A DNA stretch of 64,000 nucleotides, from positions 97,825-161,824 of the forward strand of contig JBBQUT010000007.1 in assembly GCA_038212215.1 (NCBI GenBank), in the 5' to 3' direction. The first letter of the stretch is position 1. Every line of letters starts with the position of its first letter. This document shows, piece by piece, positions 1-8,505 of the stretch. The stretch is from JALZAI01 sp038212215 (GTDB taxonomy: Bacteria > Actinomycetota > Actinomycetes > Mycobacteriales > Jatrophihabitantaceae). Below the pieces are notes generated by a model. The model ran no database searches. It was not told the DNA's origin and was given only the letters and a program-made list of their open reading frames with translations. The position numbers and the translations under genes are program-made.

Positions 1-2
1 TC

Positions 3-500
3 CTCGCGTATGAACAGATCCGTCAGCTCGCAGCGCGCTATGCGCTGGCAATCAATCAGCGGGACCTCGATGGACTGCTCGAGCTGTTCATCGACGACGT
101 GGCAGCCGGGCGCGGCCGCTCTGGCCGCGACGCGCTCAAGGATCACTTCGACCGTCAACTGCGCGCGACGGTGGTGGACGTCCTCGAAGTCACGACGCAC
201 GTCATCGATCTGGTGGATGCCGATCACGCGACCGGCACCGTCTACAGCCGGTGCGAGCTCGGCGACGAGGAGCGCTGGGTGCGCCAATCGATCGCGTACG
301 AGGACGAGTACGAGCGGCGCGACGGCACGTGGTACTTCGTGCGCCGCCTTCACCTGCTGTTCTACGGCGTCGAATCCCCGCCCAGCCCGCTCGACCAGGA
401 GCCGGCGCACTGGCCGCAGCGGGTCGTGGGCCGTGGCACGTTGCCCTTCGACTGGCCCAGCTGGCGGGCCTACCGTTCGTCGCCGGAGCAACAGCGGTGA
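3..500 (+). CDS. SnoaL-like (NTF2-fold) protein, 5' end outside window
   Basis: The reading frame is already open at the left edge, so the start codon lies outside the window; about 165 residues are visible. The segment QLAARYALAINQRDLDGLLE and the later DGTWYFVRRLHL match the alpha-helical start and beta-sheet end of SnoaL-like NTF2-fold proteins. These act as small isomerases, dehydratases or ligand-binding proteins in catabolic and polyketide pathways. It resembles the proteins encoded at 7963-8505 and 12324-12887 (shared RYALA near the N-terminus), so three paralogues occur within 13 kb. The stop overlaps the next start as GTGA, so the two are translationally coupled. The reaction is unknown. 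Confidence 0.8.
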   Translation, partial: LAYEQIRQLAARYALAINQRDLDGLLELFIDDVAAGRGRSGRDALKDHFDRQLRATVVDVLEVTTHVIDLVDADHATGTVYSRCELGDEERWVRQSIAYEDEYERRDGTWYFVRRLHLLFYGVESPPSPLDQEPAHWPQRVVGRGTLPFDWPSWRAYRSSPEQQR

Positions 501-1567
501 CGCCGGACATCCCCACCAGGCTCGAACACGTCACGCCGCAGTGGTTGTCGCAGTTCCTCGCGGTGCGCAACCCTGGCGCGCACGTTGAGGACATCGAGAT
601 CCTTCAGCACACGCAGGGCGCCGCCACCCGGCTGCGGCTGCGAGTGCGCTACGCCCAGGGCGGGCGTGCCGGGCTGCCCGAGGTGCTCTTCCTCAAGACG
701 TCGCTGACCCGTCGCATGCTCGTGGCCGACCCGCACATGTACCTCACCGAGGTCCGCTTCTACGACCGCATCCGACCGACCCTGGAGTGCGAGACGCCGG
801 CGGTCTACGCGTGCGGCGTCGACGAGGAGACGAACCGATTCGCCGCCGTCATCGAAGACGTCGCACAGCGCAAGGCACGTTTCCCTACGGCGGAGACCGA
901 TCTGTCCGCGGACGAGCTGGCACCGCTCATGTCCACGCTGGCCGCGCTGCACGCCGCGAACTGGGCGCGGCCGGACCTTGCGTCGAGGTACCCGTGGTTG
1001 GAGACGTCGACGCGCGGCCGTTCTGCACAGTGGTGGCTCGACGCGGGCGGCCGAGAGACCTTCGAAGCGGAGCTCGCGGAGGACTACAAGACGGCAGCCG
1101 TCGACCCGCAGAGGCATCCGGTGCAGCGGATGTATCGCGCGTTCGGCCGGCTGCAGGAAGTCAACGACGAAGGACCTCGCACCGTCCTGCACGGTGACAC
1201 GCACATCGGCAACTGCTACCAGCTGCCCGACGGCGCCTTCGGCCTGCTCGACTGGCAGCTGATGCGCGTGGCGAACTGGGCCAACGACGTCGCCTACGCG
1301 ATCGTCACCGCGCTGGACGTCGGGACCCGTCGTGCGGGCGAGCGCGAGCTGCTCCGCCACTATCTCGCCGAACTGTCCGCCCGTGGCGTCGAGGCGCCGA
1401 CGTGGGACGAGGCCTGGCTGCGGTACCGGCAGCAGATGGTGTGGGGCGTCCTCACGTGGACGGTCACGCCCACCACGATGTACACCCAGGGGCTGCTCGA
1501 CCGGCTCATCCGGCGCAGCGTCGTGGCCGCCGACGACCTCGAGACGTACGCCGCCCTCGCCGTGTGA
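497..1567 (+). CDS. Phosphotransferase-family (APH/ecdysteroid-kinase-like) protein
   Basis: This 356-residue protein starts at GTG 497, which overlaps the preceding stop; GGAG lies 9 bases upstream. HGDTHIGN (catalytic loop) followed by LLDWQ (metal-binding Asp) are the hallmarks of the aminoglycoside-phosphotransferase/choline-kinase fold. In actinobacterial fatty-acid-type clusters these proteins often sit beside SnoaL proteins and acyl-CoA dehydrogenases. They are thought to phosphorylate a small hydroxylated intermediate, but no substrate can be assigned here. A second member is encoded at 9424-10461. Confidence 0.85.
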   Translation: MTPDIPTRLEHVTPQWLSQFLAVRNPGAHVEDIEILQHTQGAATRLRLRVRYAQGGRAGLPEVLFLKTSLTRRMLVADPHMYLTEVRFYDRIRPTLECETPAVYACGVDEETNRFAAVIEDVAQRKARFPTAETDLSADELAPLMSTLAALHAANWARPDLASRYPWLETSTRGRSAQWWLDAGGRETFEAELAEDYKTAAVDPQRHPVQRMYRAFGRLQEVNDEGPRTVLHGDTHIGNCYQLPDGAFGLLDWQLMRVANWANDVAYAIVTALDVGTRRAGERELLRHYLAELSARGVEAPTWDEAWLRYRQQMVWGVLTWTVTPTTMYTQGLLDRLIRRSVVAADDLETYAALAV

Positions 1568-1569
1568 TT

Positions 1570-3297
1570 TCAGCTCGGCGCAGGTCGGGCAACGCGGACG
1601 AGCCGTCCCGGTAGTGCACCGGTCGCCTGTCCGTCGCGGTACGTGACGACCCCGGCGACGACCGTGGCGGCATAGCCGTCGGCCCGCTGGCGCAAGCGGC
1701 GCCCACCCGCCGGCAGGTCGTAGCTCGCGCGCGGCGCATGCAGGTGCAGCCCGTCGAGGTCGATGACGTTGAGGTCGGCCCGATAGCCGGGGCGGATCAT
1801 CCCCCGATCGAGCAGCCCGACAGCCGCGGCCGGCTCACTGCTGAGCAGGCTGACCGCGCGCGCAAGTTCCACCCTGCGATCCGCCGGGGCGTCGCGCACC
1901 CAGTGAGTGAGCAGGTACGTCGGATAGGCGGCGTCGCAGATCATCGAGTAGTGCGCGCCGCCGTCCCCCAGGCCGAGCACCGTTGCCGGGTGACCGAGCA
2001 GGTTGCGCCCAGCGCTCTCGAACCGCTCGCCCTCCTGGTTGCCCATCGGGCGGTACAGGATCTCGTGGCCGTTGCGTTCGAGCAGCGCGTCGTAGATGAC
2101 GTCGAGGGGCTCGCGTCCGGTACGGCGGGCCCGCGCCGCGATGCTGTCCTCGGCATCCGGGTGGTAGTTCGGCGGGTCGCCGAGCACGAACAACGACTCG
2201 TGCTCGCTCACGACGTAGGTGAAGAAGTCGTGCGGGTCCGCCGGTTCCTCGGACAGGAGGCGGCGCCGCAACTGCGGGTCACGCAGGGCACGCACCTTCT
2301 CATCGAGCGGCCGATCCTGCAGCGGGCGGAAGCCCGGGTGCAGTGCGAACGGGTGCAGCGACAACTCCAGCCCGAGCAGTGCGCCGGTGGGGCGCGGGAG
2401 CACCTGCCCGCGAATCGGCAGGCCTTCGTCGTGGGCGCGTTCGAGGTCATGGAGGATCTCGCGCCAACCGCCCGGCTGGTGCGGCGACTGAAGGAAGCTG
2501 AACGACACAGGGCGCCCGGACCGTTCGGCGATGCGGCGCAGCAGCATGACCTGTTCGCCCGGTGGCAGGTTGGTGTCCGGGACCAGTTGGAAGACGCCGG
2601 TGCCTGCGTCGCGCAGCCCATCCGCGAGCGCGAGCACCTCTTCGTCCTCGGTCCGCACCGACGGCGCCGGTTCACCGGACTTGAATCGGTGGGCGAGGTT
2701 GCGCGACGTGGAGACTCCGACCGCGCCTGCCCGGACGGCCTGCGCGGTGAGGCGGCGCAGTTCGGCAAGGTCGTCGTCGGTCGGCGGCTCGAGTTGCGCA
2801 CCGCGCTCGCCCATCACGTACACGCGCAGCGGCGAGTGCGGCACCTGCGCTGCGAAGTCGATGTCGGCAACGCGACGCTCCAGCGCGTCGAGGTACTCGG
2901 GGAAGGTCTCCCAGTTCCACGGCACGCCTGTGGCCATCACGACTTCCGGGACGTCCTCGACGCCTTCCATCAGCTTGATCAGCAGGTTGCGCTGATCCGC
3001 GCGGGCCGGCGCGAAACCGACACCGCAGTTGCCCATCACGACCGTCGTCACGCCGTGCCCGGACGACGGGCCCAGCGTGTGCTCCCAGGTGATCTGCCCG
3101 TCGTAGTGCGTGTGAATGTCGACGAATCCCGGTGTCACCAGCAGGCCGCGCGCATCGATCTCTTCGGTGCCACTGCCGGACACCTCACCGACCACGGCGA
3201 CGGCGCCGTCCCGCATCGCAACGTCGGCATGCACGGGCGCGGAGCCCGATCCGTCGAGCACCGTGCCGCCACGAACCACGAGATCGAAGTCCGCCAT
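1570..3297 (-). CDS. N-acyl-D-amino-acid deacylase-family amidohydrolase
   Basis: The protein has 575 residues, starting at the ATG at 3297 (MADFDLVVRGG), which falls 5 bases after the upstream gene's stop. GFVDIHTHYDGQ is the metal-binding HxH of the amidohydrolase superfamily; GNCGVGFAP and GDGGAHYSM are typical of the D-aminoacylase branch. The length fits that branch (about 500-580). The enzyme hydrolyses C-N bonds of N-acyl or cyclic amides in the cytoplasm. Its place in a CoA-dependent catabolic island suggests action on an amide or lactam of the pathway substrate, which is inference. It converges on the phosphotransferase gene with 2 bases between stops. Confidence 0.85.
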   Translation of the reverse strand: MADFDLVVRGGTVLDGSGSAPVHADVAMRDGAVAVVGEVSGSGTEEIDARGLLVTPGFVDIHTHYDGQITWEHTLGPSSGHGVTTVVMGNCGVGFAPARADQRNLLIKLMEGVEDVPEVVMATGVPWNWETFPEYLDALERRVADIDFAAQVPHSPLRVYVMGERGAQLEPPTDDDLAELRRLTAQAVRAGAVGVSTSRNLAHRFKSGEPAPSVRTEDEEVLALADGLRDAGTGVFQLVPDTNLPPGEQVMLLRRIAERSGRPVSFSFLQSPHQPGGWREILHDLERAHDEGLPIRGQVLPRPTGALLGLELSLHPFALHPGFRPLQDRPLDEKVRALRDPQLRRRLLSEEPADPHDFFTYVVSEHESLFVLGDPPNYHPDAEDSIAARARRTGREPLDVIYDALLERNGHEILYRPMGNQEGERFESAGRNLLGHPATVLGLGDGGAHYSMICDAAYPTYLLTHWVRDAPADRRVELARAVSLLSSEPAAAVGLLDRGMIRPGYRADLNVIDLDGLHLHAPRASYDLPAGGRRLRQRADGYAATVVAGVVTYRDGQATGALPGRLVRVARPAPS

Positions 3298-3302
3298 CGC
3301 GC

Positions 3303-4268
3303 TCAGGCCAGCAGCGGAGCGAGCTTGGTGCACACGGTCTGGACGTGCCGGGCGACCATCTCCTCCGACATCCCGCCTATCGAGGCCCAGAAGTAGACGG
3401 TGTCGACCGGCGCGTCGCCGGCGTAATCACGCACCCACTCCGCGACGTGCTCCGGCGTGCCGTAGACGAAGTGGTCGAGCGCGTTGCGCGGCTCGCGCGT
3501 CCGTAGCCTGTCGGGGTCGATCGGTTTCGGGATCGGCGCGCCGGTGCCCTCGACCATGTGCCGCCGGTACGAGTCGCTCTGGTACGCGACGTAGCGCGAC
3601 ACCTCGGGCCAGTCGGCATCAGGGTCGTCGCTGACCCAGCCTTGGATGCCGCCGCCCATCCGAGCGGTCGAAACGTCGTGACCGCCTTCGATCAGTCCGT
3701 CGCGATATGTCGGCCAACTGCCCTTGTTGACCGTGAGCAAGTGCTCGCCGAGCAGCCCTGCGCGGCGCGCACCGTTCGGCCCGAGGTAACCGAGCCAGAG
3801 CGGCAGCCGTTCCTGCACCGGACGCGGGGTGACACCCCCCTCGCCCCACAGGCGCCGCAACTCGCGCGCGGTGTGGTCGGTGGTGCGGTAACGGGCGGCG
3901 TGATCGGCGCCGTACAACTCGAACTCGGGCAGCCGGTATCCCGCGCCGATGCCGAGATCAAGGCGCCCGTCACTGAGGATGTCGACGACCGCTGCCTGCT
4001 CGGCCACGTCCACCGGGTTGTGCAGTGGGGCGATGAGGATGCCGGTGCCGATGCGCATCCGCCGGGTACGCGCGGCGACCGCGGCCGCGAACGTCAGCGG
4101 CTGCGGCAGGTAACCGTCGTCGAAGAGGTGGTGCTCGGTGAGCCAGACCGACTCGCAGCCGAGCAGTTCCGCCTCCTCGCACATCTCCAGCGTGAACCCG
4201 TACAGCCGCGACGACGACGTGCGCCAGGCCGGCGGGTTCCGGAGGTCGAAGTAGATGCCTACGCGCAC
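3303..4268 (-). CDS. LLM-class flavin-dependent oxidoreductase
   Basis: This 321-residue protein of the luciferase-like monooxygenase family starts at GTG 4268. SVWLTEHHLFDDGYL, the RMRIGTGILIAPLHNP strand and GRLDLGIGAGY are family signatures of the TIM-barrel fold. Members use FMNH2 or F420 to oxidise alkanes, ketones or other hydrophobic substrates; the cofactor cannot be decided here. It is probably co-transcribed with the amidohydrolase 5 bases downstream. The upstream region holds an AT-rich stretch (4271-4325) shared with the thioredoxin 3' end, so its promoter lies within about 40 bases. Confidence 0.88.
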   Translation of the reverse strand: MRVGIYFDLRNPPAWRTSSSRLYGFTLEMCEEAELLGCESVWLTEHHLFDDGYLPQPLTFAAAVAARTRRMRIGTGILIAPLHNPVDVAEQAAVVDILSDGRLDLGIGAGYRLPEFELYGADHAARYRTTDHTARELRRLWGEGGVTPRPVQERLPLWLGYLGPNGARRAGLLGEHLLTVNKGSWPTYRDGLIEGGHDVSTARMGGGIQGWVSDDPDADWPEVSRYVAYQSDSYRRHMVEGTGAPIPKPIDPDRLRTREPRNALDHFVYGTPEHVAEWVRDYAGDAPVDTVYFWASIGGMSEEMVARHVQTVCTKLAPLLA

Positions 4269-4305
4269 CGTGCCAGCTTATCGAGGTATCGCTGAAACAT
4301 CTACC

Positions 4306-4656
4306 CTAGTTGGATGATTTGATAACTCCATCAAGATACGGCGCCAGTTCACGAAGCAGCGCCGGCTTGGCCTTCGCCCCGGCGATCTGCTTCACGAGCT
4401 CGCCGCCGACGAACACCGCGAACGTCGGCACCGACATCACGTCATAGCGGGCCGCGATTTCGCCCGCCTCGTCGATGTTGACCTTGACCACGCGCAGCCG
4501 TGCGCTATGCGCGGCGGCGATCTCCTCCAGCATCGGCGCCATCATTCGGCACGGCCCGCACCACTCGGCCCAGAAGTCGACGAGCACCGGCACGTCGGCC
4601 TGCAGCACGCTCTTGTCGAACGTTGCGTCCCCGGCCGTCAGGGCTACTGGCCTCAT
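4306..4656 (-). CDS. Thioredoxin
   Basis: A complete thioredoxin of 116 residues. VLVDFWAEWCGPCRMMAPML carries the WCGPC active site, and SVPTFAVFVGGE holds the cis-proline. Its ATG overlaps the stop of the upstream AhpD-like gene by 4 bases (ATGA), so the pair is translationally coupled. This is a dedicated thioredoxin of the catabolic island rather than the housekeeping trxA/trxB locus, since no reductase gene is nearby. A role in recycling the disulfide of the neighbouring CxxC protein is a reasonable inference. Confidence 0.93.
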   Translation of the reverse strand: MRPVALTAGDATFDKSVLQADVPVLVDFWAEWCGPCRMMAPMLEEIAAAHSARLRVVKVNIDEAGEIAARYDVMSVPTFAVFVGGELVKQIAGAKAKPALLRELAPYLDGVIKSSN

Positions 4657-5321
4657 GCGGGCGATCCGACCGGTGCAACGTGGCTGCCGACCGGCAGCTG
4701 CTGGTCGGCCGGGCCGTCGACGACGACGCCGTTGCGCCGCAGATCTTCGATCGCCTCCGCGAGATCGGCCGACTCGCCGTACACGTCTTCGGTCGGGAAG
4801 AACAGCCGCGAACTGGCTTCCTTGCCCGGGTCGAGACCCAGCGTGATCGTCACCTTGCTGGCGGTCGTGTGCATGGACAGCAGGACGATGTCGACGAGCT
4901 CGTCCTCGGTGAAGTACTTCCCCGCGGCCGCCCACAATTCGTCCGAGAGCAGACCGGGATTCGTCGAGATGGCAGAGGTGAGCCGCAACGCCGCCTTGAC
5001 GTGCTCGGGCAACGAACTCGTCTCGAACTGGCTCAGCGCCGTGACCATGTCCTCTTCGAGACCGGCCTGGACGGCGACCGCCTGCCGCGCGTTCTGGCAG
5101 TACTGGCAGTCCTGCACCTTCGCGTTGTAGAGGCGAATGAGTTCGTGCAGCACCGGGTCGAGCTGGAACGAGCGCTTGGTGCGGATCGGGATGCCGGCAA
5201 GGCGGCTTAACTCGATAGGGATCGCGATCGCGGCGACGGGGTTGTCGTTCGCCTCGTCGCGCTCCATCTGGATGAAGTAGCCCTCGAGCAGCTCGGTCGG
5301 GATGCGCGGAGTGGTTGCCAT
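4653..5321 (-). CDS. Carboxymuconolactone decarboxylase/AhpD-family protein with CxxC
   Basis: A 222-residue protein with an AGGA Shine-Dalgarno ahead of ATG 5321. The helix-turn segment NAKVQDCQYCQNARQ contains the CxxC-type redox pair and flanking residues of AhpD-like members of the CMD family. AhpD proteins are thiol peroxidases or peroxidase reductants. Coupling to thioredoxin by a 4-base overlap supports a thiol-redox role rather than true lactone decarboxylation. The C-terminal 60 residues are longer than in minimal AhpD domains. Its neighbour at 5330-5839 is a CMD protein lacking the cysteine pair. Confidence 0.8.
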   Translation of the reverse strand: MATTPRIPTELLEGYFIQMERDEANDNPVAAIAIPIELSRLAGIPIRTKRSFQLDPVLHELIRLYNAKVQDCQYCQNARQAVAVQAGLEEDMVTALSQFETSSLPEHVKAALRLTSAISTNPGLLSDELWAAAGKYFTEDELVDIVLLSMHTTASKVTITLGLDPGKEASSRLFFPTEDVYGESADLAEAIEDLRRNGVVVDGPADQQLPVGSHVAPVGSPA

Positions 5322-5329
5322 GTCTCGTC

Positions 5330-5839
5330 CTAACTCGCTGTCGTGAGGGTGAATGCGGGCATGGTCGCGGGGACGGCCGTGGCCGTTGCGATACGGAAGG
5401 CGGAGTTGGCCCGGGCGAACTGGTCCATCGCGCCCAGTGACTTCGTGAGGTAGATGAACTCCTCCGTCGTCAGGTGCGCCTGCACCCGAGCCACGTCATC
5501 GTCGGAGATGCTGCTCGACTGGATGACGAACTGTTCGGTGAACTCCAGGGCGGCACGCTCCTTCTCCGAGAACAGGTCGGAGTCGGGGTAGTGCGACAAC
5601 GCTTCGATCTTCGCCTCGGTGAGTCCTACCTGCTGCGCCGGTGCGTACCGCAGCGAGAGATCAAACGCGCTCTCGACCAGCTGCGCAATGCGGATGCGGC
5701 ACAACTCGAGCAGCACGGGGTCGACCCTTGCGATCGAGTCGTTGTAGTCGCCCATGAAAATCGCGTAGTACTCCGGACGCTTGCCCCACACGCCGTCAAG
5801 CTCGGTGGGCGCCTCGACGAGGCTGCCGACGCGAGTCAC
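5330..5839 (-). CDS. Carboxymuconolactone decarboxylase-family protein without CxxC
   Basis: A 169-residue all-helical CMD-fold protein. The segment LLELCRIRIAQLVESAFDLS aligns with the helix preceding the CxxC in AhpD, but the second cysteine is missing, so peroxidase chemistry is unlikely. The start is GTG 5839, overlapping the upstream SDR stop as GTGA. It precedes the CxxC-bearing CMD gene by 8 bases; the two may form a mixed oligomer (inference). Function is otherwise unknown. Confidence 0.75.
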   Translation of the reverse strand: MTRVGSLVEAPTELDGVWGKRPEYYAIFMGDYNDSIARVDPVLLELCRIRIAQLVESAFDLSLRYAPAQQVGLTEAKIEALSHYPDSDLFSEKERAALEFTEQFVIQSSSISDDDVARVQAHLTTEEFIYLTKSLGAMDQFARANSAFRIATATAVPATMPAFTLTTAS

Positions 5840-6696
5840 GCGGTCACCGCCGCGACGCGGTCCTCGGTCGGTGCCGGGTCGCCGAATGCCATGCCCGCGC
5901 CGTATGCCTGCAGGACGTCAGTCATGTACGGCATGTGGCAGAGCATCCCGCCGTCGACGTCGAGGATGGCGCCGGTGACGAACGCGGCCTCGTCGGAGGC
6001 CAGGTAAGCGACCGCTGCCGCGATGTCCTCGGCTTCGCCCAGGCGTGGCGTCAGCGTGTTGCGCAGTTGGATGTCGACCATGGCGCCGTGCACGTTACGG
6101 CGGCCGCCTTCAGTGCGGATCAGCCCCGGGTTGATGCCGTTGCAGCGGATGCCCTGCTTGCCGTAGATCGTCGCGACGGACTTGATGAAGATGCCGATCG
6201 CACCCTTCGACGCCGCGTACGCGATGGCGCCGAGGTCGCCCAGCTTGGCCGAGCCCGACACCGTCATCACGATCGCTCCCCCGCCGGCCGCGAGCATGTG
6301 CGGGACGGCGTACTTCACGCCCGCGAGGTAACCGCGCACGTTCACCGCGAACGTCCGGTCCCAGATCTCGAACGGGATGTCTACGGGGTTCGTGTCCTGC
6401 GCGATGTGGTCCGGGGCCATGATCGCGGCGTTGTTGTGCAGGACGTCGAGGCGGCCGAACCGGTTGACCGTCGTGGATACAAGGCGCTCGACCGATGCGA
6501 CGTCGCCCGCGTCGAACTCCACCGCGATGGCGGCGTCGCCGATTTCGGTGGCGACCTTCTCGGCCAGCTCACCGTTGACGTCGCCGACACCGACCTGTGC
6601 GCCTTCGTCCGCGAGCCGTCGCGCTGTGGCCGCACCGATACCCGATCCGGCACCGGTCACGATGGCGACCTTGCCCTCGAAACGTCGTGCGCTCAT
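5836..6696 (-). CDS. Short-chain dehydrogenase/reductase
   Basis: A classical SDR of 286 residues with a good GGAG site ahead of ATG 6696. The N-terminal TGAGSGIGAATA binds NAD(P). LHNNAAI is the NNAG-like motif, Ser lies in TVSGSAKLG, and YAASK is the catalytic Tyr-Lys. GDVN after the second beta strand has an Asp that favours NAD over NADP. The C-terminus is about 30 residues longer than in minimal SDRs. It is the first gene of a leftward operon with CMD, AhpD-like and thioredoxin genes, and is divergent from a TetR regulator. Probably oxidises a hydroxyl on the pathway intermediate. Confidence 0.9.
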   Translation of the reverse strand: MSARRFEGKVAIVTGAGSGIGAATARRLADEGAQVGVGDVNGELAEKVATEIGDAAIAVEFDAGDVASVERLVSTTVNRFGRLDVLHNNAAIMAPDHIAQDTNPVDIPFEIWDRTFAVNVRGYLAGVKYAVPHMLAAGGGAIVMTVSGSAKLGDLGAIAYAASKGAIGIFIKSVATIYGKQGIRCNGINPGLIRTEGGRRNVHGAMVDIQLRNTLTPRLGEAEDIAAAVAYLASDEAAFVTGAILDVDGGMLCHMPYMTDVLQAYGAGMAFGDPAPTEDRVAAVTA

Positions 6697-6725
6697 CTGA
6701 GCTCCTATGCTGGAAGGGTGGGACT

Positions 6726-6746
6726 GCTAAACACTGTTTATTTAGC
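6726..6746. promoter_or_regulatory. Palindromic operator candidate between SDR and TetR genes
   Basis: TAAAC-ACT-GTTTA at 6728-6740 is a perfect inverted repeat with a 3-base spacer, nested in GCTAAA...TTTAGC at 6726-6746. It sits in the 138-base divergent intergenic region and is far more AT-rich than its surroundings. Position and symmetry fit an autoregulatory TetR operator. Confidence 0.55.
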
Positions 6747-6834
6747 TCTTTGAACTGAATAATGTCCAGGGTCACCGAGGTAACGAAACGATAACGACGT
6801 CATTCACTGAGGATCGGGACGAGGAGAACCACTG

Positions 6835-7479
6835 ATGACAGCTCAGCAGGCCGCGCGTGGTCCGGGGATCCCGCGTCACCTGAGCCGCGAATTGATCGTC
6901 GACGCCGCATTGAAGCTGGTGCGCGAGGGTGGCGTCGCCGCGCTGTCCATGCGGCGGCTCGCCGCCGAGCTCGACGCGACGGTGGCCATCACCTACCACT
7001 ACTTCCCGAACAAGTCCGCCGTGATTGAAGCGGTGTCCGACGTAGTGGTGGACGAGATCGTGGCCGGCGACAACCCGGACCTGCCCTGGCGGGAGCGCCT
7101 CGTCGACCTGATGCTCGCGCAGAACCGGGAACTGCTGCGCCACCCTGGCATCGCCCGGTTCCTCGTCGAGAACCACGACAAGCCGGCCGCCACGAGGTGG
7201 ACCGAGGCGTACCTCCGCGTGCTGCTCGACGGCGGGTTCAGCCCAGCCGCAGCCGCACAGGCATTCGCGCTGGTGTCGTTCTACATCAACCCGGCGTTCC
7301 TCATCGAGCGGCCCGAAGTTAGTACCGAACGCGTTGTGGACGCGGCCAACGACGGCGAGCCCGGCGGGTTCCCGTCGATCCGCGCCGTGCAGCCGTACCT
7401 GTCAGGCGTGTCGTTTGGCGCCCAGTACGAGCAGGGCGTGCACACGCTCGTGTCGATCCTCGACCCCGACCGCAACTAG
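6835..7479 (+). CDS. TetR-family transcriptional regulator
   Basis: A 214-residue regulator with GAGGAG ahead of the ATG. The N-terminal helix-turn-helix, residues about 20-65, includes VAALSMRRLAAELDATVAI followed by TYHYFPNKSAVIEAV, the TetR HTH signature. The remainder is a helical ligand-binding domain, probably for an acyl-CoA or the pathway substrate. It is divergent from the SDR-CMD-thioredoxin operon, with a palindrome between the genes, and most likely represses that operon and itself. It may also act on the related AT-rich palindromes elsewhere in the island (inference). Confidence 0.9.
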   Translation: MTAQQAARGPGIPRHLSRELIVDAALKLVREGGVAALSMRRLAAELDATVAITYHYFPNKSAVIEAVSDVVVDEIVAGDNPDLPWRERLVDLMLAQNRELLRHPGIARFLVENHDKPAATRWTEAYLRVLLDGGFSPAAAAQAFALVSFYINPAFLIERPEVSTERVVDAANDGEPGGFPSIRAVQPYLSGVSFGAQYEQGVHTLVSILDPDRN

Positions 7480-7495
7480 CGCCGCTGCGGTCGCC

Positions 7496-7966
7496 TCAGG
7501 TCGACCACGGCGCGCCGGGGCGCTCCCCGCTGACGTTGGCCGCGAGCTGCGCCGTCGCGAGCAACTTCCCCGACTCGGCACCGAACGCCTGCGCCTCCGC
7601 GAAGTTCACGGTGCGGCCGCGACGTATGCACCTGCCGACCGCGCGGACGTCCTCACCAGGTGCGACCGACACGTACTGCACCGACATCGAGATGGTGGTG
7701 AGCCGGCTGCCGCGGTCGAAGTCGTGCCCGGCCATCACCGCGCCGGTTGCCGTTGTGTCGAGCAACGCTGCGACGACACCGCCGTGCAGGATTCCGTCGT
7801 GCGCGCTCAACATGTCCGAGAACGGCAGGTAGAGCTCCGCGCCGTCCGCGTCCCACTTCAGCACACGGATCGCGCAGTGCCGGTTGAAGGGCACGCCGTC
7901 CTGCCAGTGCGCGCGGAACCAGTCACGCCGCTGCTGCTGCTCGGCGTCTGACAGTCCGCCGGTCAC
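7496..7966 (-). CDS. PaaI-family hotdog-fold thioesterase
   Basis: A 156-residue hotdog protein. The GTG start at 7966 overlaps the upstream stop as GTGA. HDGILHGGVVAALLDTTATG is the HGG-type active-site helix of PaaI/YbgC-like acyl-CoA thioesterases, and LTTISMSVQYV is the following strand. It would hydrolyse a pathway acyl-CoA or relieve CoA sequestration. It is the last gene of a leftward operon running from 12238 down to 7496 with SnoaL, enoyl-CoA hydratase and phosphotransferase-like genes. Confidence 0.85.
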   Translation of the reverse strand: MTGGLSDAEQQQRRDWFRAHWQDGVPFNRHCAIRVLKWDADGAELYLPFSDMLSAHDGILHGGVVAALLDTTATGAVMAGHDFDRGSRLTTISMSVQYVSVAPGEDVRAVGRCIRRGRTVNFAEAQAFGAESGKLLATAQLAANVSGERPGAPWST

Positions 7967-8505
7967 GGGTGGCTCGTGATGGTCCTGGTGTCGACGTCGG
8001 CCCAGAACGGTCCCCACGTCGGGAAAGCATGGGGCAACGCCGGTACGGCCGAGTGCTCCCAGCTGCCGAAGTCGACATCCTGCGGCCGTTCGAGAAGATC
8101 GGCGGCGTACCAGTGCTGCTCGTCGCGGCGGGCGAAGAACCATTCGCCGTCGACCTTGGTGTAGAAGTCGTCATAGCAGATCGCCATCACCACGAACCGG
8201 TCGCCGACCTCGTGCTCGGCGCGGCAGTACGTCTTGCCGCGCGCCGACGTCTCATCGACGAGTTCGATGCGGTGCCCGCAGATCTGATGCTGACACCGGT
8301 AGAACCACTGCAGCTGCGGGGTGATGTAGGCCTTCAACGCGTCGCGCCCGCGACCGTGCCGGCCGAGGTTGACGTCGGGCTCGAAGACTCCGACCCATGC
8401 ATCGACGTCGCGGCCGTCGACGGCGAGCGCGTAGCGGATCGGCAGCTGCCCGATCTCTAACCTTGCCTCGACGGCAGCCAGTCGGGCTTCGAGGTCTGCG
8501 GTCAT
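7963..8505 (-). CDS. SnoaL-like (NTF2-fold) protein
   Basis: A 180-residue SnoaL-like protein starting MTADLEARLAAVEARLEIGQ; the ATG at 8505 overlaps the enoyl-CoA hydratase stop by 4 bases. RYALAVDGRDVDAWVGVFEP and DGEWFFARR are the family landmarks. It is a clear paralogue of the proteins at 3-500 and 12324-12887, sharing the HAFPTWGPFW-like tail with the latter. These proteins commonly act as dehydratases or isomerases of cyclic intermediates, but no catalytic residue can be assigned with confidence. Confidence 0.83.
   Translation of the reverse strand: MTADLEARLAAVEARLEIGQLPIRYALAVDGRDVDAWVGVFEPDVNLGRHGRGRDALKAYITPQLQWFYRCQHQICGHRIELVDETSARGKTYCRAEHEVGDRFVVMAICYDDFYTKVDGEWFFARRDEQHWYAADLLERPQDVDFGSWEHSAVPALPHAFPTWGPFWADVDTRTITSHP

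Noticed and set aside
1738..3396. 552-codon open frame antisense to the amidohydrolase
   Set aside because: It is a shadow of the high-GC gene on the other strand: composition is Arg/His/Val-rich, there is no RBS and no domain, while the amidohydrolase frame has full motifs.
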